Below, one piece after another: positions 1 to 12,356 of a DNA stretch of 64,000 nt. Position numbers and translations under genes: made by a program. This DNA comes from Ascaphus truei (taxonomy: Eukaryota; Chordata; Amphibia; Anura; Ascaphidae), in assembly GCA_036426205.1 (NCBI GenBank), contig CM071568.1, forward strand, positions 122,905,149 through 122,969,148. The letters run 5' to 3'. Below the pieces are notes generated by a model. The model was given only the letters and a program-made list of their open reading frames with translations. It searched no databases and was not told the DNA's origin. Every line of letters starts with the position of its first letter. Within the stretch, counting starts at the first letter, position 1.

Positions 1-487
1 ATTCCACACCACTCATTTCACCACACGCCCTACTCGCTACTCTCGAGACCTTTGCTCTATTGACCTATCTGCTCTGACATTTACCCTGAATGCCAACGCC
101 TCCTCTCTCCTTCCTCCGAACTGGACAATCTTGTCAACTCTTATAACTATCCTCTCCTGATCTATATGCCCCTTATCGGCTCCGGCACACTTGGCACTAA
201 TCCACGACCGTTGCTAAATTCAGCAACACATGTCCTGTGCACTTGCACTCTCTCCTCTGAACACCTATGAAGGAAATATCACATGCCGATACACTATAAA
301 TCTCTACTGTTTAATCTCCGCTCTCTCTCTAAAAGCCAAACACGTCTTTTCTCTGTATTTAACTCCCTCCTCCAACCTTCTCCTCGCACTTCTTCTCAAG
401 CCTGTCAACTCCTTTTATAGCTGGAAGTTTCTACGCCGATTTTCTCTTCTCCCTGTACCACATGCCAACTCGATTCCATCCCTTTAG
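1..487 (+). mobile_element. L2-like LINE fragment (ORF2 upstream of RT core)
   Basis: C/T-rich sequence that translates, with frame breaks, into the leucine/serine/proline-rich stretch found ahead of the reverse transcriptase core in L2-clade LINEs. Its last part (around 425-480) aligns by eye with the start of the better L2-like copy at 38.4 kb: both read roughly ctcttctccctgtaccac, then a His/Leu/Pro-rich segment. No intact frame exceeds 85 codons, so this is a decayed 5'-truncated piece cut by the window edge. Family call inferred from similarity to the 38.4 kb copy. Confidence 0.5.
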
Positions 488-900
488 ACATTATCAAAGG
501 GTGGGCAATGTACGGCCCGTGGGCCACATTCCATGGGACCGTTGTCTGCAGCCCACCACAGGTAGTGACACGCTCCTCAGCAGCAGTGTGGTGGAAGAGT
601 CAGCACGGCTGGCAGTGGAGGAGTGAGGAGTCAGTGCAGGCAGCGGGGGGGGGGGAGGGGGGACACAGCAGCGTGACTGGAGCCCTCCACTGCGTTCCTA
701 GCACGGAAATTAGGGCTGATCAGAATTCGGGTCCAACTGCCATAATCACTGCCTGGGTGGGCTACAGCTGAATTGCTGCCGCCCGCACTGACTTCTCACT
801 CCTCCGCTGCCCCCCACGCAGACAACTCCGCCACCCGCACCACAGGTAGGGGCCGAGGGAGAAAGAATTTCTTTATTGTAGACAATATATCTCTTGCTAT
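488..900 (+). repeat. possible hAT-like repeat, left end near 497
   Basis: Starts with gggtgggcaatgtacggccc, which resembles the left ends of hAT-type elements in vertebrates (a GGGCAA block followed by GGCCCGTGGGCCAC). It contains a poly-G run near 640-660 and GC-rich sequence to about 870. I could not find a convincing right end or an 8-bp target duplication, so the type is tentative. Confidence 0.3.
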
Positions 901-1039
901 TTATGGTTTTGATGCCGCTTGATACTTCCTTTACCTGATGTAAATAAAAAAAACCTGTCTGATAATTACTTTTTTTTTTTTGTAATTCTTCATGCTCTAA
1001 AAACAAGCTCTTATACCTGACAACATTTAAAGAATGTCA

Positions 1040-2700
1040 GTATTCGTCCTTTATGTTCCCTGGATCGGGCAAATAGATACGGTGATACCTTGTTTGAGGT
1101 GAAATGATTAGACCACTTTAAGTAGAAATGTTAGGACTGGTCCAAGTCCCACTTTATCTTGCTGTAGATCCAGGAAACTCTTTGCACGATAATGACTGCA
1201 GCTTCCTGACTTTCGGCTAACGTGAAAGCAACTAAAGATAGCTTTTTGCGTGAGGTTCAGAAGCTACGTCATGCAGCAGCTCCAAATACTCTTTTGTCAA
1301 AGCTTTCAATATTAAAAGTAAATCCATTGTAGCAAAGGTCTTCTGAAACCCTGACCTTAACAGCTTGAAAGAAGCACAAGACCAGGAAGTAAGAAGCTAA
1401 AATGCGTATTCAACAATGCTGATAGAGCGGAAATCTGAACTTTTAAAGAACCAAGATTTAGTACTTAATCAAAACCTGCTGGTAGGTGCTGAAAATCTTT
1501 TCAAGATTGAATCATGCAGAAAATGTCCAGACTGCAATATGTTTTAGAAGTAGACATTTTTCTTGCCTCAAGCAAATGTAGTTATTACTTTATTGGAGAT
1601 GCCTTGGTTCTTCAAATATCTCCAAGCCAGCAATGCTTGTAGTATCCCTGGCTCGGATGCTACAAGGGATGATATTGTGTGAACAGATCCTCTACCACTG
1701 ATAGATGCCTGAGCTTGCCTTTTGCCAAGTTGTCAAAAACTACAGCAGGACTATAACAGCCTCAGTCTCTCTTTTTTTTTTCTTCTTCTTCTCAAAGCTC
1801 TTGGGATGAATGGTATGGACGGAAAAAGGTAGGCCAAAGTGAAATCCACCAGAAAGCGTCTCTCTTATAGGCTCAGGCATGATGCGTTCGTGGACAACAC
1901 TGCACTTTTTGTTTTCTGCTGTTGCCATTAGATGTCGCCCACATTTCTCATCTTTACATGAATCTCTTAACTATGCTTTAAATAAGCAAACAATTTTTTA
2001 CTTGGATCGTCTGCTACCGGATTGTCCTTGACAAGAAGATACACCCTTAAACCTCTGCCTACTGCAAAATGGGTTTTACTGCCTGACTGGCCCCCCCCCC
2101 AAAAAGGGAAGAAGATTTCTTGCTTCTTGTGCCAATCTGCTTGTTTATGTAGGTAACAGCGTTTCTATTGATTCATAGGATTTTTAAATCTACACCTCTT
2201 ACACTGCCTGGAGAAGCCTTTACTACTTCTTTTATGGCTCCGATTTCAGGTAGATTGGATGCTAAAATGTGTGCCAGACTCTTGCCGCATACGATGGTAC
2301 CTGTACCTTGTGCTTAAGAATTTGAACGTTTGATTTCAGAGAGCGCGACCTTCAAACATTTCCCTCCCCTCTGCCCCAGTTTATGTCCCATCTGATGTCC
2401 TGGATTATAATCTTATGGATCATGCCTGGATAGCTACTCAATTGTCCCAAGTAATTAAACTGCTGATGTGCAGACTTGCCCATTTTATCACTTCTATTAT
2501 TGAGACGTGATTGCTTAGTAATGTCATATAATGACGAGCTGTAATAACTTTTTGTTTAGTGACCTTCTTGTTATCTTTGACAAGATTTTCTTCCTTATCC
2601 GATGGTAGAACCCCTCTTCCTTGGTTAAGAATGACATTCCTCAAAACGTTAGATCTTGTCATGACATTGGGTTACCGCCGAAGAAAAAAAAACCAAAACA
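1040..2700 (-). pseudogene. DIRS-like retrotransposon, RNase H and tyrosine recombinase remnants
   Basis: Read on the minus strand. At 2438-2662 the frame carries ITARHYMTLLSNHVSIIEVI, the conserved region after the RT of DIRS-like elements. Further on (about 1395-1455) LGSLKVQISALSALL, then KLQSLSCKEF (about 1170-1230) and STKVV-SFHL (about 1085-1130) match the expected order of motifs in the tyrosine recombinase that DIRS elements use instead of an integrase. Several stops and frame shifts break the protein, so it is dead. The RT part lies upstream at 4932-5280, separated by a later insertion. Assignment is from remembered motif patterns. Confidence 0.65.
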
Positions 2701-4164
2701 ATATTATTTCTTAAAGATACCTTAAAACATACAGGACACCTACAAGCTCATATTGAACCCCCAAAATAACCACAACAATATACAAGCGTATAAGTGTCAC
2801 AGAGGAGTGCTACTGAGCATGGCAATATATAATTAAAACCAGAGACAGAACATGAAACACAGACCGAGCTCAGTGGAGAACGTAGGGCGTCACGGCTGTG
2901 ACGTCACTCGAAGTGGCGGCATCCATGCACAAACAACAGACAGGCTTGTATCCGTAGCTGCCTTTCTCCTAGCTTGACCCGCCGAGGTCCTTTCTTGCTA
3001 AGGAGACAGTGTATCGACTACTCAGTATACACTGTGTTTACTGCTACTTTGCGTGTTATGTCTATTTAGGATAGCGATTACAGATAATACTTACTCAGGG
3101 AGAACTTGGTATACGAATAATACACTATCCCAGACGCTAATATTCCTTAGACATTTGACATACGTTGTTTCACTACGGTACACAAACCTATATATGGTAT
3201 ATGGTTACATCTCACCTGGTATTTATACCTTATCCTTATGCTATTTCTTGTACCATTGTGATCACCCTTAAAGAGAGATATTTCCAATTACTGTTTATTT
3301 TTGGATACAATTACAATAACACTCTCTAGCACGGGATCTTTTGGTCATGTTAAATAATATATGTTTTGGTAGAGTATAACCTATATACCTATACTCTGTT
3401 GTGATACATTGGTTCTAAAATTTGGATGATTAAAAAAGAGCATTTTTTGGATTACAACTAATAAGATACTCCTATTTACACTATTGACTCTTCAAGCCAC
3501 ACCTATATGGGGACTTTTAATAATGTATATGTGTTTTTAATATTCAATTTAGAAGTAATAAAATGTTATTGTTTTTTGTGCTTTCTCCGGTGATTCTGGG
3601 CCAACTTGACCTACATTACAGTAATTACTGCTGGACTATTTAAGTCCAACTATTGTGAATACAGGCGACATAGAGTGCTATTGTCTAAAGGGGAAACTTT
3701 CTGATCACTCTTTGATCAACTCTGTTCAGATTTATTATAAATCATTCTTCCTGGTAATGTACAGGTTATTAAGAATTTATATTAGTATTAGGTACCCTTG
3801 AGATGTGGTCTGCCGTGTAGGGGCTCAAGGGCTTACAACACTTTGGCCAAAGAGTTAAACTGAAAGACCATTTTATTCAAAAGATATCTATCTACCTATC
3901 TATCTACATAGCTATATCTACCTACCTACCTACCTATATCTACCTATCTTATCTATCTCTACCTATCTATATCTACCTATCTATATCTACCTACCTATCT
4001 ATATCTACCTACCTATCTCTATCTATATCTACCTACCTATCTCTATCTATCTATATCTACCTACCTATCTATCTCTACCTATCTATCTATCTATCTATCT
4101 CTATCTCTACCTATCTATCTATCTCTACCTATCTATCTATCTCTACCTATCTATCTATCTCTAC

Positions 4165-4202
<38 letters not shown>

Positions 4203-4440
4203 CTACCTATCTATCTCTATCTATATCTATGTATCTATCTATATCTATCTATCTATATCTATCTATCTCTACCTATCTATATCTACCTATCTATCTCTAC
4301 CTATCTATCTCTACCTATCTATATCTACCTATCTCTATCTCTATCGGCACTGTACCGTGTATAGGTGTCATTGGATGTGCACTGAGCTCTGTCTGTGTTT
4401 CATGTTCTGTCTCTGGTTTTAAATTAATTAAAGATACCTT
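2700..4440. repeat. Insertion between two DIRS parts, with an internal inverted repeat
   Basis: This stretch separates the two DIRS-like fragments. A 45-bp block at 2831-2875 (aaaccagagacagaacatga in its middle) recurs in inverted orientation at 4380-4425 with one or two mismatches, so the two could fold back. Just outside, aaagatacctta occurs in the same orientation at about 2713 and 4431. Between the arms are GC-rich sequence near 2890-3000, AT-rich sequence, and a long GATA-type microsatellite. No coding potential recognised. The element type is unknown. Confidence 0.5.
3886..4345. repeat. Imperfect tetranucleotide microsatellite (TATC/TACC)n
   Basis: About 460 bp of tatc and tacc units with occasional ctc interruptions, seen directly. 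The ORFs over it (tyrosine/leucine/serine/isoleucine repeats) are artefacts of the repeat. Confidence 0.98.
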
Positions 4441-4481
4441 AACCTGAAAATGCAATAGCAGTTTTGTTCTAGATTTAGCTA

Positions 4482-4931
4482 CAGTAAACTCTGGATATAA
4501 CGGCGCTCTAATGGCAATGTCCAACAGCACATTTCGAAATGGCCAATCATGAGTCAAAATATCACACAGTTATGGCGGTAAACCATGTTTTGTAGCACGC
4601 AACTTGTGCACCCCTCAACAAGACTGGAGAGAAACGCAGAACTACAATAAGTATTGCCGATAAAATTGAAATAAGATATTTGAAAAGGTGTAAGCAGGAA
4701 TTTTTTTTAATACAATGCTGTGAATATGTTTTATGAAGTGCAGTTTTACATTAATAAGGTTTTATTTATATTACTTATGCAAGTTGTTCTTTATTTTTCA
4801 ATATTTTTATTAAACTGGCATGTCCGTTTTTTATTTATACCCCCTTATAAAATTAACTCTTTATAACAGAATATTTGATATAACGGCACCCACAATTCCT
4901 CGAGCGTGCCGTTATAGCCAGAGTTGACTGT
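4482..4931. mobile_element. pogo/Tc1-type MITE with TA target site
   Basis: Ends are inverted copies: left cagtaaactctggatataac, right revcomp cagtcaactctggctataac. Each end is flanked by TA (4480-4481 and 4932-4933), as expected for Tc1/mariner/pogo elements. There is no transposase frame in the 450 bp, so it is non-autonomous. It sits between the GATA-bearing insertion and the RT fragment of the DIRS-like element. Confidence 0.8.
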
Positions 4932-5280
4932 ATTTGCATTATATCATCTAAATATAGTAAAATCCCTTTACCCCACTCCCACGATTTCTTTAATCAATGT
5001 GACCGATATCTTTCTTAATGTCCTTAGTGCAGTTAATGCAAAAGGCATAGCTGTGAACTGGTAATGACCTCCTCACATAGCGAATCTGAGGAAGTTCGCT
5101 GCTGTTCTGCTATTGGTATGACACCACTCCGATCTATTGAAGAAAACCAATCTCCCCTCTTCAACTACTTCAATAATAGATCTTGAAGATTCAATTTTGA
5201 ATTTTCATATTTTCAGAAGCGTATTGATATTTCTGAGATCTAGTATAACCCGTACACTTCACATCCTATTTGTGAAGTTT
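4932..5280 (-). pseudogene. DIRS-like reverse transcriptase fragment
   Basis: Minus-strand translation gives VILDLRNINTLL, then KFKIESSRSIIEVVEEG, then NFLRFAM-GGHYQFTAMPFAL, in the order expected of a DIRS-type RT (palm motifs ahead of the catalytic box). The catalytic aspartates are not recognisable in the remaining sequence, and stops interrupt the frame. It continues downstream in the RNase H and recombinase remnant at 1040-2700, after removal of the insertion at 2700-4931. Confidence 0.65.
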
Positions 5281-5608
5281 TTTTTTTTTTTAATACAGAA
5301 TAAACTCCTTTAAGATGACAACTTAAATAGATAATAAAGAAAATAAACTATAGATTAAAAAGATTTTTTTAATACATTCTTTCACTAGACATTTAAAAAA
5401 ATGTTAATAATGGTCGTTTGCTGAACTCAGCAGGTTCCCCCTAGAACTTGGCTGTAATACTCAATTGTCAGAACCTCCCTGGATCAACTGCACTGGCAGT
5501 CAGACAAGTCCAGCACTACCAAATGTAGCTTGTAGGACAGGAAATGATATAGGAAGTGAGGACATTACATTTGTTTCTGCCCTACCATCAGCTGGATGGA
5601 TGGAGTTG
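5281..5608. other. No recognised feature
   Basis: AT-rich sequence with T and A runs. Nothing coding or repetitive recognised. Confidence 0.5.
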
Positions 5609-5870
5609 GGCTCCGTCCATAGTGCGAGCAATGCGAACAAAATACAGCTGCTCTATCTGGCCGGCCAGAGTGCGCGCGACCGAGGAATGCGACCGCGCGG
5701 TAGAATTTTGAGCCGACAAAAATGTGATTTTTCGCATGACGAGGGGAAACCGGCCGTGTGATGTGACGGCCACACCTTCCCGTCACAAGCGAACTGAGTC
5801 CACAGATCGCTCAGGTGAAAGGCGGACGTGACACCATACGCTCCGTCTCGCACGCACTATGGACAATGCC
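5609..5870. mobile_element. Harbinger-like MITE (copy 1)
   Basis: Terminal inverted repeats: left ggctccgtccatagtgcgag, right revcomp ggcattgtccatagtgcgtg. Flanked by TTG (5606-5608) and TTA (5871-5873), a slightly decayed 3-bp target duplication. Interior is GC-rich with no transposase frame. Belongs with the other TTA-flanked elements listed here, which share ends of the form GGCYGNGYYYATAGTG. Confidence 0.75.
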
Positions 5871-5873
5871 TTA

Positions 5874-7455
5874 ACCTTTGGTGGCTACTAAAATGAGAGG
5901 ACTAGGAAATACGTTTTCTCAATAACATATGAAAAAGCATGATAGATATTCGTGGGTCCACACAACATTTTTAAAGTAGCCGTCCTTGCTGGTATTTTTT
6001 TTATTTTTTATTTGAACCGTGGTCCCTCTGCTATTCTGCGGTTCCCTGGCCTCCGGCTACTCGGAGCCAGAGATGCAACCACTTTTGTCCACCTGAAAAG
6101 AATACTTGCCCGGTGGACACAATGTGGCCACGGGGTCAGGCTTGCTCCGGCCGGAGATAATGATGCAACTTGTACTTGTGCGTTACACACAGATCCAATA
6201 AAAAAAATATATAGATCTTCCGAACCAGGGGGGATCCCAGGTGGTCGTGGGACCACAGATACATAGGTCCCATTAGGTAAAGTAATATGCGACGCATACT
6301 TTGAAGATTCTAGAACGTTACTTTCTACAGATTACTGCTACAAGAGAGTAAAATATGATGTGCACATTTCTTGTATTACGCTTATTCGGTTGACACAAAT
6401 CTAGACATGTATTTGAAACTAGTGGAAAATTATTTTTTTAATTCCAGGCCTGTTAATCAAAGACATGCAATATGTAATCTTGTCCTCTGCTTTCTCTTGA
6501 CTTATTTTGTTAGGTACGCAGCATAGAGTTCGATAGCGGGGCCAATTCACAACATTGACCTATCCATATCAGAATTTGCAGGGTGCAGAGACCTGCTGAG
6601 AATCTGTTGTCTAATGTTCAGCAATATTCTCTGACAACGGCTAACAGAACTTTTAATACATCATCTACCTTCAAAATACTGGGAAATGCCTGAAATAGTA
6701 ATATCACAAGTCATGCCTTACACACTTTTACCAACACCTACCTTTGTGACATCACACCTCTAACTCACACACAGTGAGTAACTGGCTGCATTTCTAAGAT
6801 GCCACAATAATGTATTTTAAGTGATAATTACAATCAATTTAGCATAATAACCTAAGAAAACTATGCAGAAACTGCATTCCAAGTGTTGAGTGTATATTTG
6901 AAAAAACAAAACAAATCCATTTATTTTTAAGTTGCCAAACAAGTGATACATATTTTAGGCTACAGAGTTCACACTTACAAGATTGTATCTTCGGAGCAGA
7001 AGGGGGGGGGGGGGGGGGGAGGGGAGGGTTTTGGGAAGGGGTGTAAACCCATACAAATTCATCTAGGAGCTCAACTTACATTTCAGTTCCAAAAAACTAC
7101 ATATGGTCTTCCATACTCTTTAAATCAGGAGTTGGTAAACTCTGCCCCTGTACCCCAGTTGCTGGTCCCAGTAACCGTATTAAATTCCTTCCTCACATTA
7201 TACCTGGGAACTTTTTAATCGCAGTCAACAAAACCAGTGCTGCAGGTTGGTTTGTGACCGGCTGCTTTTCAGACCCTGCCTGGTTCATTACATTTGAAAT
7301 ATAGAGAATTTGTATTCATTAATGAAAAGAGTTAAGCAAGTACAGATGTAGCACGCTTCATTGCTCTTTATTGTGATACATTGCAATAACATTGCAATGG
7401 AATCCTATGAAAACCCTATGATATTATACAGAGATATGTTCTATTTTCTGGGGGA
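5874..7455. other. Unassigned non-coding DNA
   Basis: No gene or clear element end recognised. A poly-G run lies at about 7002-7025. Short ORFs here lack any recognisable motif. Confidence 0.5.
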
Positions 7456-7703
7456 AGTGTCGTGTGTGCCACGTCTGCAGTGTCGTGTGTGCCACGTCTG
7501 CAGTGTCGTGTGTGCCACGTCTGCAGTGTCGTGTGTGCCACGTCTGCAGTGTCGTGTGTGCCACGTCTGCAGTGTCGTGTGTGCCACGTCTGCAGTGTCG
7601 CGTGTGCCACGTCTGCAGTGTCGTGTGTGCCACGTCTGCAGTGTCGTGTGTGCCACGTCTGCAGTGTCGCGTCCCACGTCTGCAGTGTCGCGTGCCACTT
7701 CTG
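7456..7703. repeat. 23-bp minisatellite, about 10-11 copies
   Basis: Near-perfect tandem array with unit gtgccacgtctgcagtgtcgt plus gt. Variants carry cgcgt for cgtgt, and the last units are shortened to gtcccacgtctgcagtgtcgc. Since 23 is not a multiple of 3 and the unit lacks stops, it opens long overlapping frames on both strands (Cys/Val/His-rich or His/Thr/Asp/Arg-rich). These are artefacts rather than proteins. Confidence 0.95.
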
Positions 7704-10661
7704 TATAACCCTACATAATGATTACCATTTATGTGGTCCACCAGGAGCAAGCATTTGAGAACACGCGATCTAAAGAGGTCAATGTAATATTTATCTAGGG
7801 CTGCCATCTAAACCCAGGTCGGCAGAACTGTTTTTTTATGGATCCCTTTTCTCAGTTAAGCAAATGGGCTGCAGATCCCATAATGCTTTGAAAAGAAAAA
7901 TAATTATCTAATAAGTGGATGTCTAACTTGGGGACTTCCTGAAAGTCAGAATGGGCAATCCCCACAGTCCCCACACTAAACATGGTTTTACCTTTCAAGA
8001 CACAGTTGACACTAACTCACTATTTTCCCCTGCGGATCCAACCAAACGATGGCCTCTTGCAAAAAAACCACTAAAATACATGAAAACATTCCTTGTTACA
8101 TATAAACTGTAAAGTGCATACAAACGTTTGACAGATCGTGGTTTATTGTTGGCCTTGAATGCACTATCCCCACCTACAACATGTTGCAAACAATCTAGAA
8201 TTCCCTGGGATCCGTAGGGTAACTAGAACATCGTGCTTGTCACGTCAGCTTAGCTCCCTGCTCCCTGCCTGCACTGCAGCCTGTGTTGGTTGGCGGCCCC
8301 TCCAGCATCATGGAAACAGAGCCAACACACAAAAGAGTCTCCTAACAGCCCCACCCCCAAATTCTTCAAAATACATTCTTCAATTAAGGCAGGTGAGGGG
8401 GAGGAGGTGATTTATAATATAATATGCCTGCAGGCCTGTCCTGCCACTGATGAACACTAGTACAGATGTTCAAAATTGTTTTGTTTTTTCCCCCTCTGGA
8501 ACGGAGGAAATGCTTGTGGGATTCTGCTGAAATGCTATTGCTCAGCAGGGCAGCATGTTGTATCCATTATGAATTCATCCCCTCCTTAAGGCTACTGCAG
8601 GTGGGAGTAAGGCAATTGCTTTCACTGCTTTGAGAACAAGGAGAACAGGATCAGCAGGAAGAGACTTGAGATAAAGAGATGAGTCAGGGTGTGGTGAATG
8701 GGAGCTCTTCTGCACAAGCTGCCCGAATTCACTATCAAAACACTACTCTACATGTGTGCGACCCATTCCCTCTCATCTTCCTATTGTAGGTTTTCCCCTT
8801 CCCTTCACCCCGCAACGGTTTGATACAAGTCTAAGTCAATGTTTTTGTTATGAACTGCCAAATATACCATCTACACATAAATGGAGGGCATTCCATGTGT
8901 TTCACTGAATATCTAATCAAAAATATCAACTACTATTAGCGTATTATCACAGAAATTCAGACATTTCCTTATTGTAACAGATCAGCTTCACTTTCAAACA
9001 GGAAGTCAAAATGTATGTCCAAAACGTACAAAAAACAATTAAAGAATAGTGGTACTCTATAAAGCGACCAGATATAGGTTGATGCAGGACAGTCGTGGTA
9101 TACAGATAGATAGGTCCACAATAACTATAGGCGACATACAGTAAAAAGCCAGCTTTAAAAAAATAAAAAAATAAAAACAGTTTTAAAATAAACACAAATT
9201 ACATTTCTAAAGCAGCCACCAACTCTGCCTCCAATATATTACTGGTTGACATAAACCTGCCCTGGTTTCCAGTTTCTCAGAAATCATCACATTTCAAATC
9301 ACGGAGTTCAAAACTCACAGGCTATTCCACTAATCTGGGAGTTCTGACAAAGCAGCGTGAATGATCGATTTCATGGCTTGTGTTGTGGTTCTAATGTGGC
9401 CAGCGTCCGTCTCAGATGATCAAGCACGCCCGATGTGAACCGCATGGCCAGCATATTCCCTGGTGTCGTTTTCACATCTATGTGGACCTCTTTCTAATGC
9501 ATCGCAGGACCTTCCAGCAATGAAGAGGTTAGATATAGGCTTGATTTCAATGGACGTGTAATACTCCTTCACCCCCCAAACTGCCTGCCAGTCATGTCAA
9601 AACACTTCAGGGTTTCATCTTCCAACATCATTTTGCATCACCCCAAATTAAAATGTCTAATGTCATTTTGGGTGAGTCGCTCTCCTTGGCCACTTAACTC
9701 CTTCAGTGGCAGACGGGCCAGCAATGAATAGTGGAGCAGGTTAATCTGCCACTGTATCTCTTCTGCCTCGTTATTATATACCCTTTAACGTTTTGATGTA
9801 TCCCCTTCCCAGTCACTCACCTCAACCCACACACACCCACTGTCTGCCAAAAATAGGTCTTGCACCCAGAAGCCTAATAGGGACATCTGCACTGAAGAGG
9901 GGCAGCAGATTGACTGGACAGAGCTTACCGGCGCTGAGAGAAATCAACCTGCAAGTAGTCATTATTGTCCTATCACTGTCTAATGGCAGGGACCTGTTTG
10001 ACCTGTATTGTATGCCCGAGTACTTTCCATCAACACCGATTCTAATTGTGATTTACTAGAAGACAAAGACCAATGCGAATATACCACGTGGTAAACCTTA
10101 CAAAACAAGCCACAAGTGCAAACCAATCGCACATTTTGCGCTTGCTGCCCATTTGAGAAATCAGACGGCAGTCTGCAGCGACCTTGCCAAGGAAATAGAT
10201 TAGATGCTACCAGAGCCCTGCAGAGAGGAAGACAGTTTAACGGAGCAAATCTGTCTTGCAGATAAAAGTGCACGACATGTAATATCATCGTTAAAAAAAT
10301 AAATAAAAAAAAAGCAATATCCCTGTCAAAAAGTGACTGGCTATACTCCCTGGAAACAGGTTTTGCCAGGAATTTGCTAAAAATATTTTTCTTGAGCAAT
10401 ACTCAAGTCAGACCGGAAAGAACACAAATACAGAGGACACGGGTCATTATTACAGGAACTTACCTTTAAGAGTAGCTGCAAAGGGCCACATTTACTAAGC
10501 AGTGCCAAGCCGAGACACTCCTTATGGGCTTATTCACTCGAATGGGTTCGAAGGTGACAAAGCATCACGCAGTAAATGTGACCCTCAATTTGCAAAGTAC
10601 AGTGCTCATTCTAATGGAAAATGTCAGACTCCTTAGTGCACATGGGGTTTGTGCATTAAGG
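7704..10661. other. Unassigned non-coding DNA
   Basis: About 3 kb of mixed AT-rich sequence without a coding exon, tRNA or recognised element end. The minus-strand ORF at 9980-10399 (139 codons) has no motif I recognise and is interrupted by lysine/phenylalanine runs from A/T tracts. Around 10487 the sequence gggccacatttactaagcag resembles a common MITE end type (compare 28853), but I could not pair it. Confidence 0.4.
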
Positions 10662-10892
10662 CAGAGGTGCTCAACTCCAGTCCTCAAGACCCCCTCCCCC
10701 CACCACAACAGGTTAGGTTTTAAGGATATCCCTGCTTCAGGACAGGTGGCTCAGAGGCTGGCCTCTGATTGAGGCGCTTTGTGCTGAAGCAGGGATATCC
10801 TGAAAACCTGACCTGTTTGGCGGGGGGGGGGGGGGGGGGGGCGGGGGGGGGGGGGGAGGTTGGTGTCTTGAGAACGGAGTTGAGCACCTCTA
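10662..10892. mobile_element. Palindromic hAT-type MITE with perfect 8-bp TSD
   Basis: Left end cagaggtgctcaactccagt and right end revcomp tagaggtgctcaactccgtt frame a near-palindrome: the left half (tcaggttttaaggatatccctgcttcag-like) is mirrored in the right half. Poly-G expansion near 10821-10856 breaks the right arm. The identical octamer cattaagg flanks it at 10654-10661 and 10893-10900, which fits hAT integration. Related copies are at 21482-21652 and 27364-27533. Confidence 0.9.
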
Positions 10893-10900
10893 CATTAAGG

Positions 10901-11650
10901 CAAAGACGAAGAGTGCTCGGGCGCTGGTTTGAAACATTTCTACTTGTTATCCCCACAGATCCTTAATGCGGTGTGTAAGAGAGAGTCAGGGCAACGCAGA
11001 GAGATCTGCTCTCTCACTCGGTACCAGTCTGTGCTGTCCTGATAAGTGCAATGAGTAGACAGGGAGTGGTGTGGGCTAAACAGCTGGTTGTTTCCATCTG
11101 GAGGCATCAAATGTGCAATCCCACGTAGCAGGCCAGAAAACAACCTGTAATGTAACCATGCTAATTGCAAAGACTTGTCCGATTTCTTTTTGGGGGGAGG
11201 GGGTGGAGAACTTAATGACAAGTTGAACGTCTTGGTGGCCTCTGAATGGAGAACTGTGTCAATCACTTGTTACGTGTTATTGTTATAAAGATAGTATAGC
11301 TGCCAGTGCAGTGTCAAATACTGGAAGGAATTTGACTCCTGCCTGAATAATATATATTCCATGTGTATACTGCTTTTCACCATGACAAAAAGTAATGAGA
11401 CAAAACGTCTAAATCAGAGTATGATACAGGGCGCTTCTTCAGCAGTATGTAGAAGAAGCCGTGCTGTGGGAGCAGTGGTTGGATACAGACGGGAACATGT
11501 TCCGTTTATGCAGGACTTCAATTATCCAAAAATAAACTTACAAAGCAATACTGCTAAAGCAGAAAGAGCCACGTGATTCAATGTGTTTAAGGAAAACAGC
11601 TCTGTTAAGCATGCTATTTATCCGAGGAGCAAAAATAAACTATAAAGATG
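10901..11650. other. No recognised feature
   Basis: Single-copy-looking sequence without supported genes. The 108- and 71-codon ORFs here show no recognisable domain. Confidence 0.4.
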
Positions 11651-11651
11651 G

Positions 11652-11710
<59 letters not shown>

Positions 11711-12198
11711 TTTAAAGAGAGACTGAGATTTAAAGAGAGATTTATAGAGAGAGAGAATTAAGAGAGAATTAAAGAGAGAGAGATTTAAAGAGAGATTTAA
11801 AGAGAGAGAGATTTAAAGAGAGAGAAAGATTTAAAGAGAGATTTATAGAGAGAGAGAATTAATGTAAAGAGAGACTGAGATTCAAGCGAGATTATATGCG
11901 CGAGCCAATTAAGAGAAATTCATAGCAGCGATTTAAAGAGCTCTTTCACGAGCAGAGAATTTAAAGCGAGAGAAAGATTTAAAGAGAGCTTTATAGGAGA
12001 GAGAATTAAGAGAGAATTAAAGAGAGAGNNNNNNNNNNNNNNNNNNNNNNNNNNNNNNNNNNNNNNNNNNNNNNNNNNNNNNNNNNNNNNNNNNNNNNNN
12101 NNNNNNNNNNNNNNNNNNNNNNNNNNNNNNNNNNATTTAGAGAGAGATTTAAAGAGAGAGAGATTTAAAGAAAGAAAGAGAGAGACTTGTTCTCATTT

Positions 12199-12250
<52 letters not shown>

Positions 12251-12286
12251 TTTAAAGAGAGACTGAGATTTAAAGAGAGATTTATG

Positions 12287-12340
<54 letters not shown>

Positions 12341-12356
12341 CACACACACACACACA
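11651..12356. repeat. GA microsatellite and (CA)n tract with an assembly gap
   Basis: (GA)n at 11655-11705, then degenerate gagattta-type units to about 12290, including another pure GA run at 12202-12247. A (CA)n run follows at about 12291-12356. N runs from 12029 to 12134 (106 bases), so the true array length is unknown. ORFs over it are serine/leucine or cysteine/valine repeats and not genes. Confidence 0.97.

Noticed and set aside
7361..7807. Six overlapping ORFs of 64-127 codons with Cys/Val or His/Thr/Asp repeats
   Set aside because: They are all translations of the 23-bp minisatellite on both strands; no other motif.
9980..10399. 139-codon minus-strand ORF
   Set aside because: No recognisable domain, no splice or start context, and F/L/I-rich tracts derive from A/T runs.
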